NCBI RefSeq assembly: GCF_000381545.1
Contig: NZ_KB906686.1
Location: 62,001 to 126,000 of the forward strand
Reading direction: 5' to 3'
Source of the DNA: Rhodonellum psychrophilum GCM71 = DSM 17998
GTDB taxonomy: Bacteria > Bacteroidota > Bacteroidia > Cytophagales > Cyclobacteriaceae
DNA: 64,000 nucleotides
The notes under the pieces were generated by a model. It searched no databases. It was not told the DNA's origin and saw only the letters and a program-made list of their open reading frames with translations. Of this stretch, positions 40,902-51,183 are shown in pieces. Made by a program: the position numbers and the translations under genes. How positions within the stretch are numbered: the stretch's first letter is position 1; each line of letters opens with the position of its first letter.

Positions 40902-43514
40902 CTATACTTCTACATCCTCCACATTTTTGAAATAAACCTGCTTGTCCGCATCCAAATCCACCAAGACGGCAGCATCATTTTTGATATAACCGGATAGGAT
41001 CTGCTTGGAAAGTTCATTCAAAACCAAACGCTGCATGGTCCTTTTCAAAGGCCTTGCGCCAAACTGGGGATCAAAACCAACTTCCCCAAGATAATCCAAA
41101 ACCTCCTGGGTTGCATCGATCTCGATATTGGCCTCCTCCAATCGCTTTTGGATTTCCCTCCACTGGATATCCACGATTTTGCGGAGAATCTGCCTGTTGA
41201 GCGGCTCAAACATGATGGTCTCATCAATCCTGTTCAGGAATTCGGGCCTTACGGTCTTTTTCAGAAGGTCATACACCTCTTCCTTGGTTTTTTCCAAAAT
41301 CTCGGCTTTGTTCCATTCCTCCATCTCGGCAAATCGCTCCTGGATCAGATGCGAACCAATATTGGTCGTCAGGATGATGATGGTATTTTTGAAATTGGCA
41401 ATCCTACCTTTGTTGTCGGTCAATCGGCCATCGTCCAGTACCTGCAAGAGAATGTTGAACACGTCGGGATGGGCCTTTTCGATCTCATCCAAGAGGACCA
41501 CAGAATAAGGTTTCCTTCTGACCGCTTCGGTCAACTGTCCACCTTCCTCATAGCCCACATATCCCGGAGGTGCTCCTACGAGCCTGCTTACGGAATGGCG
41601 CTCTTGATACTCGGACATGTCTATCCTGACCATGGCATTGTCATCGTTGAAGAGATATTGCGCCAGAGCTTTTGCCAATTCGGTTTTGCCGACACCTGTG
41701 GTTCCCATGAAAATAAAGGATCCAATTGGCCGCTTTGGATCTTGCAATCCGGCACGACTTCTCCTCACTGCATCCGCGATGGCGCCAATTGCCTCCCTTT
41801 GTCCCGCAACCCTCTTGCCGAGTTCATCTTCCAGGTGGAGTAATTTTTCTTTTTCACTTTGGACCATCTTGACTACCGGAATTCCCGTCCATCTCGAAAC
41901 CACCCCGGCGATGTCCTCCACATCCACCTCCTCTTTAAGAAGCGGTGAACCCTCTTGCATTTCCGACAATTGCTTTTTGAAGGATTCCAGCCTTTGTTCG
42001 GCTTCCACGATCTTGCCGTATCGGATTTCGGCTACTTTTCCAAAATCCCCGCTCCGCTCCGCCTGCTCTGCTTCTATTTTTAATTTATCTATATTTTCTT
42101 TTTCCGTCCTGATCCCGGTGATCACCGCTTTCTCACTTTCCCATTTCGCCTTTATATTTTGACGCTTTTCGGAAAGTTCCGCGATTTCCTTGCTCAGCAC
42201 GGTTTCCTTGTCCTTGTTGTTTTCCCGCCTGATGGCCTCACGCTCTATTTCCAACTGCATCACCTTTCTGTTCATTTCATCCAATTCCTGCGGCAGGGAA
42301 TCGATCTCCATTCTGAGTTTTGCAGCAGCCTCATCCATTAGGTCGATGGCCTTGTCAGGAAGGAAACGATCGGTGATGTATCTCTGAGAGAGTTCAACGG
42401 CTGCAATGACCGCATCATCCTTGATCCTCACGCCATGGTGCAGCTCATATTTGTCCTTGATCCCCCTTAGGATGGAAATGGCGTCAGCTACATCGGGCTC
42501 ATCCACGATCACCGCCTGGAATCTCCGTTCCAAGGCCTTGTCTTTTTCGATATACTTTTGGTATTCCTTGAGCGTAGTGGCACCAATTGCGTGCAGCTCT
42601 CCTCGAGCCAAGGCAGGCTTAAGTAAATTAGCAGCATCCATCGCTCCCTCTCCACCGCCACCTGCACCGATCAAGGTGTGGATTTCATCAATAAAAAGGA
42701 GGATTTCCCCTTCGGAATCCGTCACTTCCTTGATTACCGCTTTCAGCCTTTCCTCAAATTCCCCCTTGTACTTGGCTCCTGCCACCAGCAGTCCCATGTC
42801 CAAAGAAATCAAGGTTTTGGATTTCAGGTTTTCCGGGACATCGCCACTGACGATCCTTTGTGCAAGACCTTCCACGATGGCGGTTTTGCCGACACCCGGC
42901 TCTCCCAATAGAATGGGATTGTTTTTGGTCCTCCGGGCCAGGATTTGCAATACCCGTCTGATTTCTTCGTCACGGCCAATGACCGGGTCGATCTTGCCTT
43001 TCTTGGCGAGCTCGTTTAGGTTTTTGGAATATTTTTCCAAAGCCCTGTATTTGGATTCTGCGTTTTGATCGGTCACTTTGTTTCCTTTTCTAAGTTCTTT
43101 GATGGCTTCGATCATGGGTTTTTCCGACATGCCCTGATCCTTTAAAAGTTGTGCGGTCTTGTCGGAACCCGCCAATATTGCCAAAAGCAAATGTTCAATG
43201 GCCACATATTCATCCCCAAAAGTCTTCAGGTAATCCTTTGCCTTGGTCATGACCTGGTTTGAGGCATTGGACAAATAAGCTTGCTGCCCACTTATTTTGG
43301 GATAGGACTTGAGGATATCCTCTATTTTTTTAGAAACGATCTGCTTGTTTATCCCCGATTTTTTGAACAAAAAATCAGTGACATTTTCATCTTCCGAAAA
43401 AATCCCCTTTAGTATATGTGCCGGCTCGATCCCCTGCTGCTGTTCTGCAGTAGCCAATTCAGCGGCTTTTTGAATGGCTTCTTGTGACTTGATCGTGAAT
43501 TGGTTGAAATCCAT
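40902..43514 (-). CDS. clpB: ATP-dependent disaggregase ClpB
   Basis: ClpB is the hexameric Hsp100 that rescues aggregated proteins with DnaK. The 870-residue protein shows the N-domain (about 1-145), AAA-1 with [10 protein letters not shown] and the [12 protein letters not shown] Walker B, the coiled-coil M-domain (about 400-525, [18 protein letters not shown]), and AAA-2 with [10 protein letters not shown], followed by the GYVGYEEGG pore loop. The M-domain distinguishes it from ClpA and ClpC. It is monocistronic with its own terminator. No CIRCE or other heat-shock operator was recognised in the 247 bases upstream. Confidence 0.97.
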   Translation of the reverse strand: MDFNQFTIKSQEAIQKAAELATAEQQQGIEPAHILKGIFSEDENVTDFLFKKSGINKQIVSKKIEDILKSYPKISGQQAYLSNASNQVMTKAKDYLKTFGDEYVAIEHLLLAILAGSDKTAQLLKDQGMSEKPMIEAIKELRKGNKVTDQNAESKYRALEKYSKNLNELAKKGKIDPVIGRDEEIRRVLQILARRTKNNPILLGEPGVGKTAIVEGLAQRIVSGDVPENLKSKTLISLDMGLLVAGAKYKGEFEERLKAVIKEVTDSEGEILLFIDEIHTLIGAGGGGEGAMDAANLLKPALARGELHAIGATTLKEYQKYIEKDKALERRFQAVIVDEPDVADAISILRGIKDKYELHHGVRIKDDAVIAAVELSQRYITDRFLPDKAIDLMDEAAAKLRMEIDSLPQELDEMNRKVMQLEIEREAIRRENNKDKETVLSKEIAELSEKRQNIKAKWESEKAVITGIRTEKENIDKLKIEAEQAERSGDFGKVAEIRYGKIVEAEQRLESFKKQLSEMQEGSPLLKEEVDVEDIAGVVSRWTGIPVVKMVQSEKEKLLHLEDELGKRVAGQREAIGAIADAVRRSRAGLQDPKRPIGSFIFMGTTGVGKTELAKALAQYLFNDDNAMVRIDMSEYQERHSVSRLVGAPPGYVGYEEGGQLTEAVRRKPYSVVLLDEIEKAHPDVFNILLQVLDDGRLTDNKGRIANFKNTIIILTTNIGSHLIQERFAEMEEWNKAEILEKTKEEVYDLLKKTVRPEFLNRIDETIMFEPLNRQILRKIVDIQWREIQKRLEEANIEIDATQEVLDYLGEVGFDPQFGARPLKRTMQRLVLNELSKQILSGYIKNDAAVLVDLDADKQVYFKNVEDVEV

Positions 43515-43654
43515 ATTGTCGTGGTTTTATTGTGCCAGGCGTCGTTTTTTGAGATCCAAAACAATGATCTTCTGACACCCAAAAGCTCCTTGAACAAATC
43601 ACTCTCCAATCGCTTAATTTTCTAAAAATCGGAAATTATGGCTTATACTATACT

Positions 43655-43702
43655 AAAAAATAGCCTTAAACTGCCTTATTGGCAGTCTATAAGGCTATTT
43701 CG
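43655..43702 (-). terminator. Terminator of the coiled-coil protein gene
   Basis: AAATAGCCTTA (43658-43668) with TAAGGCTATTT (43690-43700), and inner ACTGCC with GGCAGT around TTATT. On the minus strand it is followed by TTTTTTAG. Confidence 0.85.
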
Positions 43703-43761
43703 CTCTAAAAACCTATGTAGAGGCAATTGCGTCTCAGATTGGAATTTCGGACTAGCCTGCC

Positions 43762-44259
43762 TTAGTTTTCCCTTTTACCCCCATCGTCACGGTCTCTTCT
43801 AGGACTGTTTCTCTCTATGGTACGCCAATGCTTTGCCGCATCCCCTTCCCATTTTTCCACGGCAATTTCTAATTTCTTTATTTCCAATTCCATCTTGGCG
43901 AGATCAGCAGGCGTGGCTTTTCCCTTCAATCTTGCCTGTTCCAATTTCACTCTTTTTTTGGCAAGCTTCATTTCGGACTTGTGTTTATTGTTCAGGCTTT
44001 TGTCATAGGATTTTTGCGCATTTTGAAGGTTTTTTACTCTTTTTGCTTCTGCTTTTTCGGCGGCTATCTTTCTTTTTTCCTCAGCAGCAATTCTTTTGGC
44101 CTCCCTCTTTTCTTGGGCCAGCTGCTGTTTCTCTTCCTGAGCAGCTCTTTTTATCTCCAAAGCTTCTTCTTTGGTCTGCTCGGCATTGCCCTGGGCAAAA
44201 CTTTGTGCAGAACCTACCAAGACCAATACCACAATTAAGAAACGAATGAATTTTTCCAT
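43762..44259 (-). CDS. Exported lysine/glutamate-rich coiled-coil protein
   Basis: A 165-residue protein with a Sec signal peptide (FLIVVLVLVGSAQSFAQ, cut after Ala-Gln) and a long highly charged helix (about residues 27-75, AQEEKQQLAQEKREAKRIAA and following), then a second helical segment with LAKMELEIKKLEIAVEKW, and an Arg/Asp tail. No enzyme motif. A periplasmic structural or binding role is conceivable; no family recognised. It is monocistronic, ends in a good terminator, and lies divergent from the histidine kinase gene. Confidence 0.75.
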   Translation of the reverse strand: MEKFIRFLIVVLVLVGSAQSFAQGNAEQTKEEALEIKRAAQEEKQQLAQEKREAKRIAAEEKRKIAAEKAEAKRVKNLQNAQKSYDKSLNNKHKSEMKLAKKRVKLEQARLKGKATPADLAKMELEIKKLEIAVEKWEGDAAKHWRTIERNSPRRDRDDGGKREN

Positions 44260-44454
44260 TTTTACATTATTTATATTAAAAATTGAATTTACAATATTTT
44301 AATTAGTTTTTCAAGGCACTATATCCACAATTCATCTTAGATTACACCTAAAAAAACTGGGCTTTAAATTGACCTTTTACAACAAAGGCATAAATTGTAT
44401 GTTTCAATTTGATTACATTGTTAAAGTTTTAGGAGTTATCAATACCTGGGAATA

Positions 44455-47400
44455 ATGGCTGAGTTAAGTTTTAATTTGTTTTCGATACCAATTTTTTTTA
44501 CAAGTTTACTATTCTTGGTTTTGATATTTCTGTCCTATGACAAAGAAAACAGGTCTGGTGAAGTTTACTTCTGCTTGCTTTTGTTCAGCTGTTTTGTTTA
44601 TTCATTTTTATATGGAATGGAACTGATCTCCACGAGCGAGGAAGCCATTGTTCACTTCTTCCAATTAGAATTTTTTGGTGGGGTATTCCTCACGCCCTTG
44701 CTGCTGGCTTTTGTGGTTAAATACACAGGAAACAGCAGGTATTTCAAGCCAAAGATTTGGGTGCTGATTTTTGGGATCCCGGTTTTTTTCCTGATCATGA
44801 GCCAAACGAATGCTTATCACCATTTGTTTTTCATCGAATTGTCGACGAAACAAAATGCCTACTTCAATGCCATTTCCTTTACGCCGGGAATCCTTTATTG
44901 GGTCTATGCCATTTTCAATGTTGTCCCCGTGCTCTTTGCAAACTATTTACTCTTCCGGATGCTCAGCAGGGTCCCGAAAATATTTTCCGTCCAAGTGACG
45001 ATACTGCTGATCGGCACCTTGATTCCCTGGAGTTTTCACATTGTGGATCTCTTGGGTTATTCCCCCTATTCAATGGATCTCGTTCCATTTTCTCTGGGAA
45101 TCAGTTCCGTTATCATTTATTTGGGACTTTTCAAGTACGGTCTTTTCAAAAATGCTCCCGTGGCTTTCAAAACCATTTTTGAAAATCTTTTAGATGGCGT
45201 GCTTATCCTCAACAACAAGGGTGAAATCATTACCCAGAATCAAGCCGCAATCCAATTTTTCCAGAAATCAACGATTTACAATCTGTTGACAAAAAAAGAA
45301 TTGCTACAAAACTGGCCACAATTGACACCCCTTTTTAACCTTGAGAATTTTTCAGAGCAAGTTGAACTCCATCATCCTGAAGAAAACAGGGTGCTTTCCG
45401 CCTACCGTGAAAACCGCAGGAATCAAAAAGGATGGGACAATGATTTCCATTATATCATCATCAAAGACATCACAGTCCAAAAATCTGCCGAGGCCACCAT
45501 CCGATCGAAAGAGTTGGCGTTGCAAACCATCAATACCAGCCTGCTCAGAAATGAAAAGATGCTCAAATCCATCGCAATGGCCACCAAAGAGCTGCTTTCA
45601 AATACAAAATTCAATAAAGCAGCCCAAAAGGCAATTTCCATTTTGGGTGACGGCGCTGGGGTAGATCGTGCTTATCTTTTTGAAAATACGATTCATGAAA
45701 ATGGGAAGATCACGAGTTCTCAGCGTTTTGAATGGAGTGCGTCCGCTGTAGCGCCTGAAATAGACAATCCCGGGCTTCAATATCTTCCTCTGGAACTATT
45801 TGGAGAGGCTGTTGACTTCATCTCCTCCAACAAGATTTACCAAGCGATTGTATCCAAAATCAGCACTGATCCGGAACTCAAGGAGCTTTTGGAAAGCCAG
45901 GAAATTAAATCGATTTTATTGATTCCGATATTTGTTAAGGAGGACTTTTGGGGATTTGTAGGTTTCGATGATTGTGTAACAGAAAGGATATGGAGTGAAG
46001 CCGAAGCTGCTTTGTTGATCAGTTTTGCGGACAGCATTTCCAATGCAATCGAAAGGAAAACCTTGGAGCTAAACCTCTTCAAATCCATGCAGCAGGCAAA
46101 GGAGGCGAGTATTGCCAAGTCGGAATTTCTGGCAAACATGAGCCATGAGATCAGGACACCGCTCAATGGCGTCATTGGTTTTTCTGACCTTTTGATGCGA
46201 ACGGGGCTCAACGAAACCCAAAAAGAATACCTGAAGTCCATATTCCAATCTGGAAATCTTTTGCTCGACCTGATCAATGACATCCTGGATTTCTCAAAAA
46301 TAGAGGCAGGGAAGTTGGCGCTCAATCCCATCAAGGTCAATCTTAAAAAAATGACACAAGAAGCCCTTACCGTGGTTCAGCCTCTGGCTGAGGAAAAGGG
46401 GTTGAAACTATTGCTTTTGCAGGATTTGAAAACGCCCAAATTTTCTTTTTTGGACGACATTCGAGTAAAACAGATCTTGATCAATCTATTGAGCAATGCA
46501 ATTAAATTCACCGCCACAGGGCATGTAGAATTGGCCATTAAAGTGAAGTCCATCCGATTGGAGGAAAAATTGGCCCTGGTGGAATTTTCCGTCACGGATA
46601 CCGGAATCGGAATCTCCAAGGAAAAAGAAAAGGTGATTTTTGAGGCCTTTGCCCAAGAGGACAATTCCACCACCCGGAAATACGGTGGGACGGGTTTGGG
46701 ATTGACCATTTCCAATAAACTTCTGGCCTTGATGGACAGTCGTTTGGAGTTGGAAACAACATTTGGGAAAGGAAGCAAATTCTCCTTCCTCTTGACGCTT
46801 CCCTATGAAGAAGGAGAGGTCTCCTCCGAGGACTTTTCAAATAAAACGATTGAATCCCCACCGAGACCGGTAACCAACAACATCAAAAAAGGCTTCAAGT
46901 TTTTACTGGTGGACGACAACCCCGTCAATATGCTTTTGGCCAAAACCATCGTAAAAAACATCGTACCCTCCGCAATCCTACTGGAAGCCAAAAACGGGAA
47001 ATTAGCAGTGGACCTTTTCGCCCAAAACAAGCCCGACATGGTCTTCATGGATATCCAAATGCCTGAAATGAGCGGTTATGAGGCCACAGAAAACATCAGA
47101 AAACTGGAAACCTCTAGCAGAACGCCCATTATCGCCTTGACTGCAGGCACGGTTTTGGGTGAATACGAACGCTGCCTGGAAGCTGGAATGGACGATTACC
47201 TAAGCAAGCCCATCGTCGTGTCAGATATCTCCAACATGATTCAAAAATACTTGGGGACAACCAGTCCAAAGGAGGCACTTCATTTTCTTGCCAAATTCGA
47301 TGAATTCAAGACCAATGACCCCGCTTTTTTTCAGGAACTCATCCAGATGAGCAAAACAAATCTGGAAAAATTGAACAGCGAACTCATGCATTTCTGGATA

Positions 47401-47610
47401 GAAAAGAACCTGAATTTGGTCAAACAAACCGGTCATTCCCTAAAAGGATTGGCCCTGAACATGGATTTTGAACACCTTGTCAAACTCGCCAGCAATGTCG
47501 AAAAACTTCAGGATTTAGCGGGAGATGAAACGGAATCGCTTATGTTCCAAATAGGGTCGGAAATCAAGCAAATCATCAAAAGCCTGGAGCTTGAGCTGAT
47601 CAACATTTAA
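44455..47610 (+). CDS. Hybrid sensor histidine kinase with 7TM, PAS, GAF, REC and HPt domains
   Basis: A 1051-residue single-protein phosphorelay. Residues about 5-230 form a seven-helix N-terminal membrane domain of the histidine kinase 7TM type. A PAS-like domain (about 240-345, ENLLDGVLILNNKGEIITQN) and a GAF domain (about 375-545) follow. HisKA has His564 in MSHEIRTPLNG, and HATPase has the N box NLLSNAIKFT and G boxes TGIGI and GTGLGL. The receiver has Asp866 in VFMDIQMPE, and the HPt domain has His994 in HSLKGLA. The signal is unknown. No output regulator with DNA-binding domain is adjacent, so partners must be encoded elsewhere. Confidence 0.93.
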   Translation: MAELSFNLFSIPIFFTSLLFLVLIFLSYDKENRSGEVYFCLLLFSCFVYSFLYGMELISTSEEAIVHFFQLEFFGGVFLTPLLLAFVVKYTGNSRYFKPKIWVLIFGIPVFFLIMSQTNAYHHLFFIELSTKQNAYFNAISFTPGILYWVYAIFNVVPVLFANYLLFRMLSRVPKIFSVQVTILLIGTLIPWSFHIVDLLGYSPYSMDLVPFSLGISSVIIYLGLFKYGLFKNAPVAFKTIFENLLDGVLILNNKGEIITQNQAAIQFFQKSTIYNLLTKKELLQNWPQLTPLFNLENFSEQVELHHPEENRVLSAYRENRRNQKGWDNDFHYIIIKDITVQKSAEATIRSKELALQTINTSLLRNEKMLKSIAMATKELLSNTKFNKAAQKAISILGDGAGVDRAYLFENTIHENGKITSSQRFEWSASAVAPEIDNPGLQYLPLELFGEAVDFISSNKIYQAIVSKISTDPELKELLESQEIKSILLIPIFVKEDFWGFVGFDDCVTERIWSEAEAALLISFADSISNAIERKTLELNLFKSMQQAKEASIAKSEFLANMSHEIRTPLNGVIGFSDLLMRTGLNETQKEYLKSIFQSGNLLLDLINDILDFSKIEAGKLALNPIKVNLKKMTQEALTVVQPLAEEKGLKLLLLQDLKTPKFSFLDDIRVKQILINLLSNAIKFTATGHVELAIKVKSIRLEEKLALVEFSVTDTGIGISKEKEKVIFEAFAQEDNSTTRKYGGTGLGLTISNKLLALMDSRLELETTFGKGSKFSFLLTLPYEEGEVSSEDFSNKTIESPPRPVTNNIKKGFKFLLVDDNPVNMLLAKTIVKNIVPSAILLEAKNGKLAVDLFAQNKPDMVFMDIQMPEMSGYEATENIRKLETSSRTPIIALTAGTVLGEYERCLEAGMDDYLSKPIVVSDISNMIQKYLGTTSPKEALHFLAKFDEFKTNDPAFFQELIQMSKTNLEKLNSELMHFWIEKNLNLVKQTGHSLKGLALNMDFEHLVKLASNVEKLQDLAGDETESLMFQIGSEIKQIIKSLELELINI

Positions 47611-47638
47611 CCCCTGTGATGCAAGACCGATTCCTCTT

Positions 47639-47684
47639 CAGTATGCGAATTACTTAATATTCAGTAATTCGCATACTGTTTTTG
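47639..47684 (+). terminator. Terminator of the hybrid kinase gene
   Basis: CAGTATGCGAATTACT (47639-47654), loop of 8, AGTAATTCGCATACTG (47663-47678), a perfect 16-bp stem followed by T5. Confidence 0.93.
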
Positions 47685-47689
47685 ACTGT

Positions 47690-47707
47690 ACCCTATTGGT
47701 ATCGGGT
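47690..47707. repeat. Short fragment resembling the dispersed repeat
   Basis: ACCCTATTGGTATCGGGTT matches the block ACCCTATTGGTACCGGGAT of copy A in about 17 of 19 positions. On the other strand it begins AACCCGATACC, similar to the repeat end. It lies 96 bases from copy C and may be a remnant of another copy. Confidence 0.45.
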
Positions 47708-47758
47708 TAAAGAGAAGGAAGCCAATACAATTTCATGCTGATGGCTTTCACAAATGCA

Positions 47759-47794
47759 AAATCGCTGGCAGGACCAATGTTCTGCCAGCGATTT
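47759..47794 (-). terminator. Terminator-like hairpin next to repeat C
   Basis: AAATCGCTGGCAG (47759-47771), loop of 10, CTGCCAGCGATTT (47782-47794), a 13-bp perfect stem. Read on the minus strand it is followed by TTTTGC, so it can end the dipeptidase transcript, which would then include repeat C. Confidence 0.75.
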
Positions 47795-47802
47795 ATTGTT
47801 TA

Positions 47803-48026
47803 AACCCGAATTCTAAGACATCGAAAAAGTAACGGAATGCATCTAACTTAATTAAGTTAGATGGAATATGCAATAGGTTTCCAAATGGGATTGAAACTGA
47901 AAGAAAATCAAAGTATTGGGAGTATAATTCTTGACACCAATAGGGTGAAATCAAAAATAATCAGCATCCAATTGATTGTCAGTAAATTATATTATTGATT
48001 TGAGTCCATAATGCATAAACCGGGTT
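47803..48026 (-). repeat. Dispersed repeat, copy C (reverse orientation)
   Basis: 224 bp. On the minus strand it begins AACCCGGTTTATGCATTAT and ends GAATTCGGGTT. It shares with copy A an almost unbroken stretch that includes CTTTCAGTTTCAATCCC and GGAAACCTATTGCATATT. It holds a perfect 24-bp palindrome at 47840-47863 (CATCTAACTTAA and its complement). Confidence 0.88.
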
Positions 48027-48038
48027 AAATTCTCCAAA

Positions 48039-49283
48039 TCAAGATTCAATGGCAAATTTCTCTGCCTGTCTCCATACCCTGAATATATTTTGGCTGCAAA
48101 TTTTTTGGATATCCTCCTTCGAATACCCCCTTTTCAGGAGTTCCGCAAAAAGGTTGGGATACATGGACACATCTTTGAGTCCATTGGGAAGGGAGTCTCC
48201 CACCCCATCAAAATCAGAACCCAATCCCACGTGATTGATACCTACCAACCGTACCACATGGTCGATGTGATCGGCAACCTTTGCCACATTGGGGAAAGGA
48301 TTGTTGGCGGCAGCATATTGTTTGATATAGACCTGGGCGGCGGAGTCGGATCGATTCAGCCCATTTTCGGCCAACCAATTCACGACATGCTCCCTGACTT
48401 CCCCGGATTTTTCATTATAGGTCCCATCAATGAAACTCCCACCAAAGTTGATCATGATCACGCCTCCGTTTTCTCCCAAGGCTTTGATCATGTCATCACT
48501 CATGTTCCGTTCAAAATCCGGGGTAAACTTCCGCGCTGAGGAATGCGAAGCGATCACAGGAGCTTTTGTGGTTTGCAAAACATCAAAAAATGTGTTGTCT
48601 GAGACGTGGGAAATATCCACCATAATACCCAGGCGGTTCATTTCCCTGACCACTTCCCGACCAAATTCACTCAAGCCGCCATGTGTCGCGGTGGTGTCAT
48701 AAGAGGAGTCCCCGATAAGGTTGTCCTTGCCATGTGTCAGGGTGATGTAACGGATCCCGCGGTCATAAAAATATTTGACATTCGAGAGGTCGTCCTCGAT
48801 ACCCGCACCATTTTCCATGCCCATAGGAAGAGAAATCAGCCCTTTTTCAAAATTGGCTTCGATCTCATCGGGACTGTTGGCCATGGCAAACTTGTCCGGC
48901 CATGTTTTGGCGAGCCTTTCGGTCATCAGGATCAAGGAGTCCGCCAGGATTTTGGCACCACCTGAAACCTGGTATCCAGAAGGCAAGTAAATGGACATAA
49001 ATGGCGCATCCAAGCCCCCTTCTTTCGATCTTGGATAATCAAAATTTCCACCGTCGGTACGTTCCGAAACATCCAAAATCTCCCTTTGAAGGGTAAATCC
49101 ACCAACTTTCATCCGATAGGGCAGATCCACATGACCATCCACCACAATGGTGTTGCGTGCGATTTCAATCGCCGCCTCGAGCCTCTCTTCGTCCGAGAGC
49201 AGCGTATAATCGATTTTTTCAACTTGTTTTTCACAGGAATACAGAAATGCAGCAGTCAATATCAAAGCAAGTATTTTTTTCAT
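48039..49283 (-). CDS. Membrane dipeptidase, peptidase family M19 (lipoprotein)
   Basis: A 414-residue zinc dipeptidase of the renal dipeptidase family. A lipoprotein signal ends in LYSC (Cys17), so it is exported and anchored. The zinc ligands HxD are His51 and Asp53 in VVDGHVDLP. Later motifs are NGAGI, ITLTHGKDN, VDISHVSD, PVIASHSSARK and GLGSDFDG, which complete the metal site. It would cleave dipeptides, including D-amino acid ones, in the periplasm. Single gene; repeat C and a hairpin follow it. Confidence 0.93.
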   Translation of the reverse strand: MKKILALILTAAFLYSCEKQVEKIDYTLLSDEERLEAAIEIARNTIVVDGHVDLPYRMKVGGFTLQREILDVSERTDGGNFDYPRSKEGGLDAPFMSIYLPSGYQVSGGAKILADSLILMTERLAKTWPDKFAMANSPDEIEANFEKGLISLPMGMENGAGIEDDLSNVKYFYDRGIRYITLTHGKDNLIGDSSYDTTATHGGLSEFGREVVREMNRLGIMVDISHVSDNTFFDVLQTTKAPVIASHSSARKFTPDFERNMSDDMIKALGENGGVIMINFGGSFIDGTYNEKSGEVREHVVNWLAENGLNRSDSAAQVYIKQYAAANNPFPNVAKVADHIDHVVRLVGINHVGLGSDFDGVGDSLPNGLKDVSMYPNLFAELLKRGYSKEDIQKICSQNIFRVWRQAEKFAIES

Positions 49284-49318
49284 GGCAGGATTGGTTTATT
49301 TACCAATTTAAAGGAATC

Positions 49319-49326
49319 CAAATTTA
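49319..49326 (-). promoter_or_regulatory. Candidate -7 element for the dipeptidase gene
   Basis: Reads TAAATTTG on the minus strand (TAnnTTTG), with TTTA 17 bases upstream as a weak -33 box, 35 bases from the ATG at 49283. Confidence 0.4.
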
Positions 49327-49461
49327 AATCCGAATAAGATTGATAAACGGTCGGATTCAAGGCAAAACAAACAGATAAACCCCGTTTGCGTAATAAAGCG
49401 GCACAAAAAAAATATTGTGGGTGATTTTTATTAAATTAGTCTTTCAAAATCAAGGAAGATC

Positions 49462-51177
49462 ATGCGCTATCTCATCATTTTGATTTCCGCTTTTTTTATA
49501 GGCGCTGTACAACAAGGGTTTGCTCAGGTCACCATATCCATTGCCAACAATCTGGCTGATGGGGTCAAGGATGGTCGATTGGTCCTATTGTTTCATCACA
49601 ATGAACAGGTAGAGCCCCGATTTGCCGTGAGCGATGAAGTCCATACCGCACAGGTATTTGGGATGGATTTTACGGATTATGATTCTGGGAAACCATTGGT
49701 ATTGGATCCGAAAGCCTTTGGCTATCCCGTGGAAAACTTGAAAGACCTTCCTGATGGGAACTATTTTATTCAGGCATTCATCATCAAGCACGAAACTTTT
49801 GCAAAATCCGATGGTTATACCGTCCTGATGCCAATGGATCAGGGTGAGGGTCGCCAATGGAACAGAACGCCGGGAAATGTTTACAGCCTTCCCGAAAAAA
49901 TCAATTGGAGTGGACAAGGAAGTATTTCTTTGGAAATTGACCAAATCATCCCAGCCATCGCCCCACCCAAAGACACCGAATTTATCAAATACATCAAAAT
50001 TCGGAGCGCGCTTTTGTCAGAATTTTGGGGCAAGGACATGTTTTTGGGCGCAAACATCCTTTTGCCAAAGGATTTTGAGAAAAACAAAAGTGACCATTAC
50101 CCGCTTATGGTTTTTCATGGCCATTTCCCTGCCGAATTCAGTGGTTTCAGGACCAGTCCTCCAGATGAAGGCCTAGAAAATGAATACAATGCGAGGTTTG
50201 GCATATACGGATATGAAAAAATCCAGCAACAAGAAGCCTATGACTTCTACAGGAATTGGACATCGGATGATTTCAAAAGGTTTATCATCATCGAAATCCA
50301 GCATGCCAATCCATTCTATGACGACAGCTACGCCGTGAATTCGGAAAACCTGGGGCCTTACGGAGATGCGATCACCCATGAACTGATCCCCTACATTGAG
50401 GCGCAGTTCAGGGGAATCGGGGAAGGTTGGTCCAGGTTTTTGTATGGGGGTTCTACGGGAGGCTGGGAGGCCTTGGCCGTTCAGGTAAAATACCCGAAGG
50501 AATACAACGGTTGTTTTGCTGCCTGCCCTGACCCCATTGACTTCCGGGCATTTACCACCGTGGATATCTATCAGGACCAAAATGCCTACACCATCCAAGG
50601 GCCATTCAGGGCTACAGATCGGGTTGGGAAGAGGAATTATTTGGGACATGTCTCGGCAATGTTAAAGGAGATGAACCATAAGGAACTGGCTTTGGGTGGC
50701 CCAAACAGTCTCTCTGGTGACCAATGGGACATTTGGCAGGCGGTATTTTCGCCTGTCGGCGACAATGGATATCCCAAACCCATTTGGGACAAGTACACGG
50801 GGGAAATCGACAAAGAAGTCGCCGATTATTGGAAAGAGCATTATGATCTGCGGTACATCATGGAACGGGATTGGGACCGATTGGGAGAGGATTTGAAGGG
50901 GAAAATACACCTGTATTGCGGTGATATGGATAATTATTACCTGAACAATGCCGTTTACCTTACAGAAGCTTTCCTGGAAAAAACGACCAACCCCTATTAT
51001 GCCGGAGAAGTCCTATACGGAGATAGAGCAGAGCACTGCTGGAACGGTGCTCCCGATTTGCCCAATTATATCAGCCGATTGAGGTACAACACGCTTTACC
51101 TTGACAAAATTGCCAAAAGGTTGCTGGAAACGGCTCCCGAAAATTTCAACCAACAAAACTGGACGTTTAAAAAATAA
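49462..51177 (+). CDS. Exported alpha/beta-hydrolase-like protein
   Basis: A 571-residue protein with a signal peptide (MRYLIILISAFFIGAVQQGF, likely cut after FAQ). Residues 20-190 are beta-rich, and the rest resembles an alpha/beta-hydrolase of the esterase D or enterochelin esterase group: YPLMVFHGHFP for the oxyanion region and the nucleophile elbow YGGSTGGWEA with Ser331. A possible acid is in LYCGDMDNYY and a possible His in RAEHCWNG. The substrate is unknown. The lipoprotein gene follows 6 bases after its stop, so they form a pair. Confidence 0.75.
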   Translation: MRYLIILISAFFIGAVQQGFAQVTISIANNLADGVKDGRLVLLFHHNEQVEPRFAVSDEVHTAQVFGMDFTDYDSGKPLVLDPKAFGYPVENLKDLPDGNYFIQAFIIKHETFAKSDGYTVLMPMDQGEGRQWNRTPGNVYSLPEKINWSGQGSISLEIDQIIPAIAPPKDTEFIKYIKIRSALLSEFWGKDMFLGANILLPKDFEKNKSDHYPLMVFHGHFPAEFSGFRTSPPDEGLENEYNARFGIYGYEKIQQQEAYDFYRNWTSDDFKRFIIIEIQHANPFYDDSYAVNSENLGPYGDAITHELIPYIEAQFRGIGEGWSRFLYGGSTGGWEALAVQVKYPKEYNGCFAACPDPIDFRAFTTVDIYQDQNAYTIQGPFRATDRVGKRNYLGHVSAMLKEMNHKELALGGPNSLSGDQWDIWQAVFSPVGDNGYPKPIWDKYTGEIDKEVADYWKEHYDLRYIMERDWDRLGEDLKGKIHLYCGDMDNYYLNNAVYLTEAFLEKTTNPYYAGEVLYGDRAEHCWNGAPDLPNYISRLRYNTLYLDKIAKRLLETAPENFNQQNWTFKK

Positions 51178-51183
51178 AAAAAT

